This document shows positions 20,155 through 30,465 of a DNA stretch of 64,000 bases, piece after piece; position 1 is the stretch's first letter, and every line of letters starts with the position of its first letter. Origin of the DNA: Desmodus rotundus. Lineage: Eukaryota; Chordata; Mammalia; Chiroptera; Phyllostomidae. The DNA is taken from the NCBI RefSeq assembly GCF_022682495.2, contig NC_071389.1, positions 180,898,556 through 180,962,555 on the forward strand, written 5' to 3'. The position numbers and the translations under genes are program-made. The notes below the pieces were generated by a model. The model did not search any database. It saw nothing but the letters and a program-made list of their open reading frames with translations, and was not told where the DNA came from.

Positions 20155-20513
20155 ACAGTCTAATTTTGAAGGCTTTCTAGGAGAGGAAGAACACCTACAA
20201 GACATGAAGTGGAAGTTTGTTTGACATAGGTTCCATCTGTAAGACGAAAGTCAGAGATACTTAGAACATTTTTTGCTAAATATACCCAAATATTTTCATC
20301 TTGTTTGAAAGGAATATGTTCTTTGTAACATGGGGTTAAACAAAAAGTAGTGAAAAGAGTATAAGTTATTGTTTTCAAAAGATGACTTTCAGGTCTTCTT
20401 GTAGTTTGGCGGTCTGTTGTTCTTCCGATGGTTTCTTTACTCTGGTGTGATGAGTCCAAGGTTTTATTCCTGCCAGCTTCACCACGATTGGGGTGGCGAG
20501 GAGTATGTCTCAA
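20155..20513 (-). pseudogene. env: Probable start of retroviral env, truncated
   Basis: A 117-codon frame begins at the end of pol in another frame, as env does in gammaretroviruses. It has a hydrophobic stretch with Thr-Phe-Cys-Leu at residues 48-60 that could be a signal peptide, then an Asn-Ile-Trp-Val-x-Leu-Ala motif and Thr-Ser-Cys-Leu-Val-Gly-Val, which resemble the start of some class I surface subunits. Nothing of the transmembrane subunit is present. Confidence 0.5.
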
Positions 20514-21190
20514 GGTCCAGTCAAGGTTCTAGTTGGCTTCTGGGGATTTTGTCTTCGAAGTCTTGAATAGCACTCTATCTCTAAGCTCAAAAGATTGTAG
20601 CAAACCTGTGGGGGAGAGACCTCTAATACAAGTGAGGTCATTAATTGGTCTAAGATCTGCCCATACACAATTTCATAAGGACTCAGCTGAATCCCGCTTC
20701 GAGGAGCTGCCCTTATTCTGAGCAGGGCAATAGGTAAAACTTGATCCCAATGGAGATGAGTTTCTTGGCACAGGTTGGGTATATTTTTCTTCAAGGTGTG
20801 ATTCATCTTCTCTACCTTCCCAGAAGCCTGAGGTCTCCATGCTGTGTGGAGTCTCCACTTGATTCTTAAAAGTTTACTAACCTGTATAATTTCTGAAATG
20901 AGAGCAGGTCTGTTATCACTCTGGATGCTTCCAGGGAAGCCAAAGTGAGGGGTTACTTCCTTCAGTAATGCTTTCACCTCCTCCGAGGATTTCTCAGTTC
21001 TAGTAGGATAGGCTTCTACCCATCCTGAAAAGGTGTCAACAAAGACTAACAAATATTTCCACCCTTGGACCCTCAGCATCTGGGTTGAAGTCCATTTGCC
21101 AGTCCCCAGATGGGAACTGTCCTCAGTATTGTTTCCCTTCTTTCTTTTGATGGGGATCTGTCCTGGGGTTGTTCTTCTGGCACACAGCAC
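20510..21190 (-). pseudogene. pol: Retroviral integrase catalytic core and C-terminus, remnant
   Basis: A 226-codon frame contains the Phe-Ser-Gly-Trp-Val-Glu-Ala segment, the second catalytic Asp (20915-20917) in Ser-Asp-Asn-Arg-Pro where the family has Asp-Asn-Gly-Pro, and the catalytic Glu (20810-20812) in Gly-Lys-Val-Glu-Lys-Met-Asn. Only 34 residues separate these two, one fewer than the usual 35, so a codon has been lost. The first catalytic Asp (21090-21092, in a Trp-Gln-Met-Asp-Phe context) lies in a different frame. The enzyme is dead although the frame looks long. Confidence 0.9.
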
Positions 21191-21305
21191 ATCTAGCTAT
21201 TATTTTTCGTATGGCGTTGGAAATTCCAGGACTTGTGAGCCACAGTTTAATATACATGGTTAATGAGTCCCTTACACAGTGAGTGACCTCATGCAAATGC
21301 TTCAT
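21123..21305 (-). pseudogene. pol: Retroviral integrase zinc-binding domain remnant
   Basis: The short frame holds His-Glu-Val-Thr-His (His-x3-His) and further on Cys-Ala-Val-Cys, the HHCC zinc-binding set at the integrase N-terminus. It is separated from the catalytic core by a frame change. Confidence 0.85.
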
Positions 21306-21384
21306 GACTGGCTCTACTAAATATTCAGGAAGCAGTATAACTCTTTCCTTATTCTTTCTCCATCTGTTATTGGGACCTTCTTCA

Positions 21385-21900
21385 TCAACCCCAGCTCTTA
21401 GCTTTCTCTAAGTCTGCAGTCAAATATTCAGGGTCAAATTGTGACAAGTCCAGAACAGGTACGAAAGGCATTATAAATGTTCCTTTAGCAGACTTTTTTT
21501 GTTGCTTGATCAACCAGATTGTTTCTTTTAGCCACTTCGGTGTCCTCTTTCTGATGCCCTGGGCTGTGCATAATTGCCACCTGTATGGTACCTGGACAGC
21601 TTCTAATAATTTTAAAATATCTGCTGCCTGCTTAATTTCCCTTTTGTTACAGGTTAATAGTCCTCTTTCCTTCCAGACCAAACCATGTACATGCAAAATT
21701 AGGAAAGCATACCTTGAGTCAGTATGCACATTCACTCTCTTTTCCTGTAACAATTCCAGTGCCCTCATCAAAGCAATCAGTTCAGCTTTCTGAGCAGAGG
21801 TTCCCTGTGGCAAAGCCTTGGCCTCTACTGTTACTTCAAGAGTCACAACTGCATGTACAGCCTTTCTGTTTCCTTTGTCCACATAACTGCTGCCATCTGC
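21385..21900 (-). pseudogene. pol: Retroviral RNase H and connection to integrase, remnant
   Basis: Three RNase H catalytic acidic residues are still in one frame: Asp in Ala-Asp-Gly-Ser-Ser (21895-21897), Glu in Gln-Lys-Ala-Glu-Leu-Ile-Ala-Leu (21781-21783), and Asp in Thr-Asp-Ser-Arg-Tyr-Ala-Phe (21718-21720). The terminal His-containing region appears altered (Ala-Gln-Gly-Ile-Arg in place of the usual Gly-His-Gln). This is the best-preserved part of pol. In a live virus it would remove RNA from RNA:DNA hybrids. Confidence 0.9.
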
Positions 21901-22299
21901 ATATAGAGTCCAATCTGCCTCTTCTAGAGGATGGTCCTATAAAGCAATCTGCTAGGATACACTTCATCAGTTGTTTCTGCACAGTCATGCATTAGTGTGG
22001 CTGAGTCAGGCTCTGGGAGAAGGGAGGCAGGATTTAACTTACAGTTTGGATGGAGACATTGGGATTATTGAGAAGAATGACTTGGGTACCTGCCTATTCT
22101 TCCAGCAGTGAGCCACAAGTTTCCTTTTTGCTCTAGCAGGCTCAACACTTGATGGGGTACATAAATGATGATAGGCTGTCCCCCAAAAACTTCATCTTCC
22201 TGTAAAAGCTTGTAGGTGGCTGCCACAGCTCTCCAGCAGGCTGGCCACTCCTGGACAGTATAATCTAGTTTCTTAGACAAATATGTGATGTGCTATGGA

Positions 22300-23130
22300 A
22301 TGTTACTAAGCATTTGGATGAGGATACCTGGGGCAATGCCTTGCCTTTCATGAACATATAACTGAAAGGGCTTTAGTAGTTTTGGAAGCCCCAAAGCTAG
22401 TGCAGAAGCCAGGTGCACCTTCAGGGACTCAAAAGCCTGAGTGCACTCATTTATCCCTTCTAAAGGGCTATATCTGGTCCTTTCAGAGCTTCATACAATG
22501 GTTCAGCAATGAGCCCAAGGTTTGGAATCCAACTGCAACAGTAGCCCACCATTCCCTGGAAACCTCTAAACTCTTTCCTGGTATTGGGAACTCTTATTTG
22601 AATTGTGGTTCCTCTTCTGTTTCCAATAAGACTCCTTTTGCCAGGTTCTAGCAGGAACCTAAGAAACCTTACTGCTTGTTGGCAAATCTGGGCTTTCTGT
22701 GCTGATACTTTATAGCCACAAGATGCAAAACATTTCAAGGTAGTACTAATAGTATTAGCAATAATTAGTATAATAATAATAATAATAAGAAGAAGAAGAA
22801 GAAGTACCATACTACTAATTAAACATTGCTGAAATGATGTCCTGGTAATTAAGAGGTCATCTACATATTGTAACAGAGTTCCTCCTTGTAGTTTTAAATC
22901 CTTTAAGTCCTGGCTCTGGGTCTCCCCCCAAATCATGGGGAGTTCTTGGACCCTTGTGGTAGAACTGTCTAGCAGTACCGAGTCTTGTCCTGAGATTCTG
23001 GATCCTGCCATTCAAAAGCAAACAATGGTTGAGAGTCCTGATCAACTGGAATGCAAAAAAGGGCATGTTTTAAGTCCAATACTGGACACCAGAGGCTGCC
23101 CCCAGGTATACTGTTCACTAAGTGTAACGA
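22300..23130 (-). pseudogene. pol: Retroviral reverse transcriptase remnant
   Basis: The catalytic YVDD motif lies at 22856-22867, preceded by Leu-Leu-Gln as in gammaretroviral RT. Upstream, the fingers/palm text up to about 23110 is recognisable but spread over more than one frame. Downstream, a 183-codon open stretch (22460-23011) keeps the palm/thumb text with an Ala-Ser-x-Gly-Tyr-Lys-Val-Ser segment and a later Gly-Tyr-Cys motif. Between these a run of Leu and Ile codons from a microsatellite (about 22745-22810) has been inserted without breaking the frame. The polymerase could not function. Confidence 0.88.
22745..22810. repeat. (ATA)n(GAA)n compound microsatellite inside the RT remnant
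   Basis: Plus-strand text runs through repeated ATA/AAT units followed by AAGAAGAAGAAGAAG. On the minus strand it reads as Leu and Ile codons. No such run exists in retroviral RT families, so it arose after integration. Confidence 0.92.
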
Positions 23131-23433
23131 TGCAGGACAGTGGGGTGAATGCCCTGTACAATGTCATTTATGGCCCGTAATCATGTACAAATCGATACTC
23201 ATTTGAGTGGGGTGCCTTAAGAGGCATTATGTGTGTATTGTATGGGGAGCAGTAGGGCCGAATAAGTCCATATTCCTGAAACTTCTATATTACTGGGTGC
23301 ATTCCTTCTAGGGTCTCTTTCTGCAAGAGATACTCCCTCTTTTGGGGAGTCCCTGCCCCTCATTTGAGGTCAACTTTAACAGGGGAGGCCTCCTGGCTTT
23401 CCAGCAGCCCACACAACAGGGTTTACCAGCATC

Positions 23434-23800
23434 TCAATTTCTTTTGGCTAGGGTTGCTTTTCTTCTTCTTCCTGCAGTTTTGTAAGGAACTGCCAGGCAT
23501 GCTCTGGAGGGACCTGCAGTTCTTCTGGAGAGAAAGTGGTTGGACAGGAGCACAAAGTTTGGATAGCAGGTCCCTTCCCAGAGAGGAAGTGGGCACTCAG
23601 GAATGTATAAAAATTTATGAATTAAAATTGTACCTCCCACAGCACATTCTAAGAGCTTCAAGAAAAATTGGCTTTCAGGGCTTCCAGAAATTCCAGTTGT
23701 AATGAAAGCCTGCCAGGAAGACTCAATTGGAGGTCTATTGACCACAGCACATGTTACTCTGGTATCAATGGAAAAGTCTACAATTTGTCCCCCACTGTAA
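23434..23800 (-). pseudogene. pro: Retroviral protease remnant with altered active site
   Basis: The aspartic protease active-site triad normally reads Asp-Thr-Gly. Here the minus strand reads Asp-Thr-Arg (Asp codon 23764-23766), so the invariant Gly is replaced. About 45 residues further a Tyr-Ile-Pro-Glu-Cys-Pro segment matches the C-terminal region of class I proteases. The rest of the frame to 23434 does not resemble the family and is probably out of frame. Confidence 0.75.
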
Positions 23801-23932
23801 CTTTTACCCGAGCTTCCTAGGGATGACTTTCATAGGTTGTTGTAATGATGGACCATCTGGGCCCTGTTATTCATCCTCAGAGCGAGTTTCTTTTCCCAGC
23901 ATAACTCTCCACCTCTTGGACTCTGCCTCCCT

Positions 23933-24397
23933 TTAGCCTCGCTTGGGACACGCATTTTTCCAGTGCCCCTTTCCTTCGCAATATGCACACTGACCAGTGG
24001 CAAACATTTTAGACCAGGGTTGGGTGCCTCTTGCCCACTGATGGCATTGTCCTGAGGCCTGTTCCAAGAAGATAGTGGGTGCTTGGGCCTTTTTCTGTTC
24101 TTTGTTATTGTAAACTTTGAAAGCAATGGCTACTAATTTGGAAGGATTCATGTCTATTCCTCCCTCTAACTCCTGAAGTTTCTTTCTGATGTGAGGTATA
24201 CTTTGAGAGATAAAGGTCATACTCACCATTCTAATATTTTCAGGGGCTTGTGGATCTAAATCAATATATTTTCTATAGACCTGGAAGATTCTTTCAAGAA
24301 ACTCAGAGGGGTCCTCTGTGGGCTCTTGTTGTACTGCCTGTACCGTATTCAGACTTTTCTGCTTAGGGACTCCTTTCTTCAGTCCCCTAAGATGCAC
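23933..24397 (-). pseudogene. gag: Retroviral gag capsid C-terminus and nucleocapsid remnant
   Basis: A 154-codon open stretch carries the end of capsid, with a major-homology-like region (residues about 25-45: a Pro-x-Glu-x-Leu-Glu-Arg segment followed by Tyr-Arg-Lys-Tyr), and a nucleocapsid zinc knuckle CAYCEGKGHWKNAC at 23948-23989. The spacing Cys-x2-Cys-x4-His-x4-Cys is intact. A single knuckle is the gammaretroviral arrangement. The N-terminal half of capsid (24400-25040) is interrupted. The role in a live virus would be capsid assembly and RNA packaging; here it is a relic. Confidence 0.88.
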
Positions 24398-24399
24398 CT

Positions 24400-25035
24400 C
24401 TTACAATGCTCTAAGAGACGAAGGCCATGTTCATTAAGATCCCAGCTGGGCTCGGTTAAAAGTATTGCCTTACTTAGTAAGGTTGGAAACCCCATCTATG
24501 TTTTCTTGGTGTAGTCTCTGAGCCTCTTCATTTGCCTTATTCAATACCAACCTCCACTTATCCCCCATAAGCAAAATATTCAGTAAGTCTTGTATCTTTG
24601 CCCAGTTGGGATGGTGGGTGGCAAAAATTGTTGTAACTAAGTCATTTTAGTAGGATCGTCCCTATAAGAAGGAGTTGAGTTTTTCCAGTTTAAAATATCC
24701 AATGTAGAGAATGTGGTATGTGCCCAATAATATGTGGTGGGCTGTATCTCTGGCCCTACTCCCACCTGAAGTCTTTGAAAAGGGTATTGCCCTGCCCTAG
24801 TAGCGGATTGTCCTCCACTGAATTTGGTTCCCTGATGGGTTCAGGACACAGAGACCAGTTCAGGCTCATCTCCTCTGGCTCCCCCAGCTGCATAAGGAAG
24901 AAGATCCTCCAGGGCTGGAGGGGCTGTGGGAATCCTGTCCGTGCTCACAGCAGCCATGACATCCTGAATTTACCAATCGCTCTCTTCTGAGCTTCTGCTA
25001 TCTGCCACAGGCAAATTCCCTCTTCTCTGGACCAT
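24400..25035 (-). pseudogene. gag: Degraded gag between matrix and capsid
   Basis: This part lies between recognisable matrix and capsid and should correspond to the matrix/capsid junction and N-terminal capsid. No long frame remains; fragments in several frames indicate multiple indels. Confidence 0.5.
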
Positions 25036-25039
25036 TACC

Positions 25040-25338
25040 CTGTTTCCTTTTAATCCTTCATCTTTATTCTGTAAAGTCATAAAAGCCTGTACATAAGGTA
25101 TTTCATTCCATTTCCCTGATCTTTAACAAACCAACTCTAATTGTAGTATAGTATAGTAATTTAAAGACCTGTTCAGTGGCCAGTACTCTCCTAAATCCAG
25201 ATTATACACAAGCCAAGTAGTATTATAATAAAAAATCGTTTTCTTTTTAGTCATAGGCTCATAAGCATAGGTCAAACAATCAGCCAAAATTTTCCCCAAA
25301 GTTCTGTTTCCAAGAGTGGAAGCTCCCCCCACCCCCAT
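25040..25338 (-). pseudogene. gag: Retroviral gag matrix (MA) remnant
   Basis: The frame starts Met-Gly at 25338-25333 with a Ser at residue 7, a myristoylation-like N-terminus as in gammaretroviral matrix proteins that anchor Gag to the plasma membrane. It continues through a Lys-rich patch (Thr-Lys-Lys-Lys) and a Trp-Pro segment, then meets a TAA at 25123-25125. The same frame resumes directly with a Gly-Lys-Trp-x-Glu-x-Pro-Tyr-Val-Gln-Ala-Phe motif typical of class I matrix, so the stop looks like one nonsense change. No intact gag is present. Confidence 0.8.
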
Positions 25339-25890
25339 TAACTAGAAGCTAAAGCTAAAATTGTTTAAATCTTGAGTTCCCCCATCAACTTGGCATTTCC
25401 AGTTTATATCCTTCATCTCCCACCCCCTCAGCTCTCTAGGATCTGCTTTCTTTAGAAGACTAGGGGCAGGCAGGTCTTGTTTAATATTGTAGAGGTGAAA
25501 ACTGTCCACACCTGTAGAGATTTTTAATAAATGTTTATTTGAGCCAAAAAGAGGATCCACTTGGAAGCAAGATCACAACAGAACTGAGGCACATGCTCCC
25601 TTGAATAGCTTGCCACTTCTGTTGTGCATTTGAAATTAAAGAGGGACCATACAGAAGGTTACATGGAGGTGGGAAAAGGCAATGCAGGGATCGGATTACA
25701 GGATAGTTAAAAAGATTATGTGTTTTCTTGAGGGTGGTTATTTCAAAGTGAAACTGGAAAAGTTGGAATGCGTGCTGCCTGTCACTACCAAAACCTGGAA
25801 GTATGTTACAGAACAGCAAGTGGGGTCCTGCTGCCCACCGCCTCCCTCTAGGCAAAGTTCTGGAGGCACACTGCAGATTGTAATCAGATT
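25339..25890 (-). other. Retroviral leader region between primer-binding site and gag
   Basis: About 550 bases with no coding signal. It contains an AATAAA on the minus strand near 25530, so an alternative reading is that part of this block is LTR. I favour leader because of the primer-site match. Confidence 0.4.
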
Positions 25891-25908
25891 TCACCAGTTT
25901 CGCCACTA
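25891..25908 (-). promoter_or_regulatory. Putative primer-binding site resembling tRNA-Phe type
   Basis: The minus strand reads TAGTGGCGAAACTGGTGA. Compared with an 18-base site complementary to the 3' end of tRNA-Phe, 13 of 18 positions agree, better than the other tRNA types I tried by eye. It lies about 550 bases upstream of the matrix start. Confidence 0.4.
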
Positions 25909-25910
25909 AT

Positions 25911-26290
25911 GTCCTTTTTTTGTTCCAGAGTCCAGTCAAAGATCCTACTTTGCATTCCTTTTAATTCTCTGAACTCACTGGGCTTTGTTCCTGGCTCTCC
26001 ACCTTTGACCTTGTCATTCTCTGTTCCTACAGTAACTTTCCTGTTCCCAGCAAACTCTTATTCATCCTGCAGCAAACTGTTTTTAAGGTGGGGAACTTGG
26101 TAGGAGTGGGGTTTAGGGACCTGGCTGTCAGCAATATTAAGTGGGGAGGATTGCCACTCCCCCTTCTATACTCAGGATCTCATTGGACTGTCATTTGGTT
26201 TTTAGGAACCCTTTATGCAAATCCAAGCAAATGCTCACATATGTTATTACTCACTCCCCACTCTCCCAGCTACGGGCACTTAAGGGAATG
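25911..26290 (-). mobile_element. Possible 5' LTR remnant of the endogenous retrovirus
   Basis: If the primer-binding site at 25891-25908 is correct, the LTR should end directly to its right on this strand, and the minus strand does end in ACA just before it. I cannot identify a convincing poly-A signal, TATA box or outer TG border, and there is no second LTR to compare with. The right limit is a guess set by an old MIR at 26295. Confidence 0.3.
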
Positions 26291-26294
26291 TGTC

Positions 26295-26380
26295 TACAGG
26301 TGACTTTCATGGCACGGTGCAGGCTGCTGGTGGCAGAGCTAGAACCAGAACTCAGGTCTCCTGACTTCCGGTGTCATTGG
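26295..26380 (-). repeat. MIR SINE fragment
   Basis: GCAGAGCTAGAACCAGAACT followed by CAGGTCTCCTGACTTCC is a reversed MIR head and core. Confidence 0.55.
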
Positions 26381-26529
26381 CTCCTTCTGTCCTTTGTGTT
26401 TTACCTGCTCCCACTTTTTTCTCTTGTTCAGTATAGGTGTGCTTTGGTGTAACATTTAGCTCAGTTTGGTGGGTGGTGGGTTTCCTGTGGTTTCTTACCA
26501 CCTCGTACATTTTGAGTAAGTACATCATC

Positions 26530-26755
26530 CTTGGCTTTGGGGACTTTCCTCAGGCTTCTCCAGGCTAGACTGTCACTGGTGTCCCCACCATCCTTTCAGC
26601 CACCTCTGCCACGCAGGCCAGGAAACCCCCGAGAGTGCCAGCCCCTGGGCTCCCCGATTCTGTCCATTACCTAGAACTTGGTGTGGACTTCTGCCACCAC
26701 TACCGTCCTTTCTGCCCCGAGTCCATACTGGTTGGGGTGCTTTCCCTCACTCACC
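26530..26755 (+). mobile_element. L2 LINE fragment
   Basis: CACCATCCTTTCAGCCACCT, ATTCTGTCCATTACCTAG and the following C/T-rich text resemble L2 internal sequence. The match is moderate. Confidence 0.45.
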
Positions 26756-26759
26756 ACAC

Positions 26760-28250
26760 TTTGGGGCCCTTTAGAAGGGTAGCTCTACATTCATCTTTCT
26801 TTAAGTTTAATTTTTATGTAGACCATTCATTTACATGACTGAAAATAAAGATATAAAAAAGTAGACAGGGAAAATGTCCCTCCTGGAAGTTGTTGTAGAT
26901 TAAGAGAGATTTAGGAGACATACCAAGCAAGTGCAGTGTGTGAGCCTTATTTGGGTTCTGATTCAAATGGACCAATTATTTTAAAAAGTTTTGTTGGCAA
27001 TTAGGGAAATTTAAATATGGACTAAGTATTAGACAATGTTAAGGAAATGTTGCTAATTTTATTAGGTGCGATGCATACTGAATTTTATATGGCTAGAATG
27101 ATATGATGTCTGGGATTTGTTTTACATTTTTCTGCCTCTTCCCAAAAAGTGAGGAGAAAAGTGGAACTGTAATGGGGAATGAATACACTATACTTATACA
27201 AAGCTACCCATATTAATCCTAAAAAATATTAAACCCAGCTTGTTACTCTAACCTGATTTTTCTCTCAAAGCTGGAGTTTTCATGTTCACAGTTTTCTTTT
27301 CGAAATATACTTCACTAGAACCGACAGGTTCAGTTCCTATGTAAACCTTAGAAACAGTCTGACCTTGAGTCCTGCTCACTCAAGGACACTGACCATAAAG
27401 ATCCACATGGGGACCAGCAAGGACACTACCTGCATGTCTACAACCCCTCCCCCGATCTCTTTGTTCTGCTTTCCCTCTCTTCCCTCCTTGTAAAAACCTC
27501 TGTTTGCACCAAAATGTTAAGCTGTAACCATAACTTAGTATCTCCCAGCTAGTAAACAAGGTTATGTCAACCCTGTGCTTCATTCAGTTCTGGCTGCAGC
27601 TGGCATTGGCCACAAACCACAGGTGTCCCAGGAAGGGAGGAATGCTAAAGCAAATAGAGAGATAACACTGGAACAAACGGAGTGAGCTTAGGAAGAAGCT
27701 GTGTGACTCCCCTTTCAGAACCCCTCCCCCAACCCCTCCACGAGTAGCGCCATGTCTGCTCTCCGCCTAGGAATTTTCCCCCTCGTGAATTCCCACCAAC
27801 TCCCTGTAAGAGTCACTGGCTTGACCAGAGATGATAAGATGGGCTTTGAGACGTGAGTCCAGGCATCTTCCAGGTGGCCAGCATCTGAATAAGCCACTTT
27901 CCTTTACACCAGGGGCTGTCTCTCCAGCATTGACTTTCGAAGTGGCAGGCAGCCAGACCTGCCTTCGGTTACAGAAGTAGCTCGGCAAAATGATGGTAAT
28001 TGTTGATGCTGGGCGATGTAAAGGGATCCTCACACTATTCTTTCTTCTGCGTGTGAGCACATCTATAACAACACTGACAACAATTCGAAGTCTCCTGTCC
28101 CCTGTCCCCAACCTTGTCCTCTGTCAGTCTAGCTCTCCCATCACCAATATTATATCCTTCTTTATGCAAATAATGCATATTATTACTCACTTCTCCCTCC
28201 CCTCCATTTTTTTAGTGCCTTGCTACTGATGCACTTGCTTTCCCTCTTTA
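26760..28250. other. Unannotated AT-rich intergenic stretch
   Basis: No gene is recognised. The part at 27400-27560 has an LTR-like look (pyrimidine-rich text then TTGTAAAAACCTC) but no borders are visible. Confidence 0.35.
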
Positions 28251-28253
28251 CCA

Positions 28254-28737
28254 TATGTGGTAGGCGGAATAATTCCCCCTCCTTCTCCAAATGTCCTAAT
28301 CCTTGGAACTTGTGAATTTGTTACTTTATGTGGCAAAAGGGACTTGGCCGCTGTGATTAAGGTTAAGGATTTAAGATGGGGCGATGATCCTGAATTACCA
28401 GGCGGACCCAGTCTCATGATGTGGATCCTTAAAATCAGACAGTCTTACCCGGCTGTGGTCAGAGAGGTGTGACCAAAGGTCAGAGAGACAAGACAATGCT
28501 GGTTTTGAAGCTGAAGGAAGGGGCCACAAGCCAAGCACAAGGACAGCTTTGAGGAGCTGAAAAAGGCAAGGAAACACCTTTCCCCCAGAGTCTCGGGAGG
28601 GACGACAGCCTCACTGGCACATTGATTTTAGCCCAGTGAGACTCTTGTGTCAGACCTCTGACCTACAGCAATGTGATGTAATAAACACGTGTGTTCAGGC
28701 TTGTGGTAGTTTGTTACAGCAGCAATGGAAACTGACC
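28254..28737 (+). mobile_element. MaLR-type (MLT1-like) solo LTR
   Basis: The order TCCTAATCCTTGGAACTTGT, ATGTGGCAAAAGGGACTTGG, AAAAAGGCAAGGAAACACC, GATTTTAGCCCAGTGAGACT and the terminal TTTGTTACAGCAGCAATGG matches a common mammalian MaLR LTR. It is full length, diverged and without internal sequence. Confidence 0.82.
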
Positions 28738-28794
28738 TTGCTGTATCTTCTGACCTTGGTGGTATTTCTGTACCGGGGCAGGGATTGCAGAAGC

Positions 28795-29075
28795 ATTAGT
28801 TCCTCAGGTACACATGGGGTCTGGAGTCTGACAGATCTGGGCTTGAGACCTGGCTCTGCCACACATTAGCTGTGCAATTTTGGGCAAGTTACGTTAACCT
28901 CTCTGAGCTTGTCTTCTTGTCTGTAAAAAAAGTCAATAAGAGCGCCTGTCTCATGGGGTTGCTATGTGGATTAAACCATGTAATGCATACAAAACATTGA
29001 GCATACTTCCTGGCACATAGTGAATGCTAAAAAAAAATGACAGCTGTTAATAACAGCATTAACATTATTATTATC
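28795..29075 (+). repeat. MIR SINE, full length
   Basis: Head GTCTGGAGTCTGACAGATCT, core TTTTGGGCAAGTTACGTTAA and tail CTGGCACATAGTGAATGCTA followed by an ATTATTATTAT-like end show a nearly complete sense MIR. Confidence 0.88.
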
Positions 29076-29429
29076 ATAACAAGGAGTTTTCCCTCGGTTC
29101 TCCAGGTCCCATCAGCTTTCATGAAGGCCTGTTTCTGCAGCAAACCCCTGCTGCCTTATCTTTTGAGCTTGTTTCCTTTTGTGTGCGAGCCCCACTTCCT
29201 TGGACGGGTCAGCAGCGTGAGGGTGGGGCTTTATCCAGACGTTTCTGTGCTAGGTGTTCAGGATTGCATACTGCCTGAGGGGTCGATCCATCCGTAGGCA
29301 GCTTCCAAGGGACTGCTGTCTCACTCTTTCCAAAGTTGAGATTCTCTCCCTGCTGTGCTAAGGGAGTGTCAAGGGTACAGTTGGTATAATTTTTCTCCCT
29401 TTTAGATGAGTGAGGGGTGGCAGGAGTGT

Positions 29430-29585
29430 AGACTTGAAGGACAGAGACGTGGGATCTAATCCCAGCTCTGCTACTTACTTGGCTGGGTGGCCCAGAGAAT
29501 ATGTTAAGTCTTTTTTGAATGCTGTTTTCAAAAATTTGTAGAAAAGGGATGAAAACACCTACCTTTCAGGGTCCTCGTGGGACCC
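29430..29585 (+). repeat. MIR SINE remnant
   Basis: GGGATCTAATCCCAGCTCTG and CTACTTACTTGGCTGGGTGG with a later AAAAGGGATGAAAACACCTA match a sense MIR. Confidence 0.7.
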
Positions 29586-29589
29586 CGTG

Positions 29590-30422
29590 GGAAGGATCCC
29601 CACATGGTGCGCACTCAGTACATCCTGCTTCCCATCCCTCCTGCTGGGGCCGCACCTCCTGGGGTCCTCAACTGCTTCTTGGGGAGGAGGTTTGGAGGCT
29701 GCCCCACCCTCTCTCTGCTACTCTGGGAGTGCAGGGCAGTCTTAGTCTTCAGTCCTTCCCTGCCCAACTTCAGGCCTTCCCTCCACTTTGGCTTCCCAGC
29801 CGGGGCACCCTCTCTCCTCTTTGGGGGAAGTACTATCCTCTCTCACTGCTGAAGACCAAGGCACAGCCACCCCCTCCCTGCTTTTCTGGCCTCCCTGTGC
29901 CTGGTGGTGGGTGGGGACTCTCTTCTCCCGGCCACACAAACCCACAGATGCTAATGCTTTTGTTACACCCGGAAACACCACCTTATTTTTAGCTCTGCCC
30001 TCCATCCATCACACGCATGCCTCTCAGCTTGGACTTGTCCAGATCTGAAAGTTGTTTTCCCAAATCCTTCCAGCCACAGAAATGTGCTCAGATGATGTTC
30101 ACGTGATGTCTTCCTGCCCCCCCCTTTGTCACCCCTGCCACCCCGTTCGCTGGTATATGTGCTTCTGCCATAAACACTGTCCAAAGGGTTCCTCCATGAT
30201 CCTGAAAGGTAGGCGTTTTCATTCCTTTTTTACAGGCAGGTACTTGCTCTTCCCATCTCCTGTACCCACCCCCTGTCCTTCCCTCCAGCAGAGAGGAACA
30301 GTTCCAGGGGAACCAAAGGCTGGAGGGGACAAGGGAAGATGATGGGAAGGAGACATTTTTGGCTTCTTGGCCTGCAAGGCCAGCTGGGGAGGGTGTGTTT
30401 ATGTAACTCTCTGTGTGCCCAC

Positions 30423-30465
<43 letters not shown>

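Larger units (their letters stand above)
20150..25910 (-). mobile_element. Class I (gammaretrovirus-like) endogenous retrovirus, defective
   Basis: On the minus strand the order is putative primer-binding site, leader, gag matrix, capsid, a single zinc knuckle, protease, reverse transcriptase, RNase H, zinc-binding and catalytic integrase, and the beginning of env. The single zinc knuckle, the YVDD motif and the domain order place it with class I elements. The copy is dead: gag, pro and pol carry stops and frameshifts, most of env is gone, and no 3' LTR is recognisable at the left end. The left border is uncertain (20070-20160) because the sequence there is unlike anything I know; the 5S fragment and a Ves SINE follow. 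Confidence 0.9.

Noticed and set aside
25535..25939. 134-codon minus-strand frame near the ERV 5' end as a viral gene
   Set aside because: It overlaps the putative primer site and leader and resembles no retroviral protein; likely chance.
30425..30463. Open frames with Cys-Val or Thr-His repeats
   Set aside because: They are translations of a (CA)n microsatellite.
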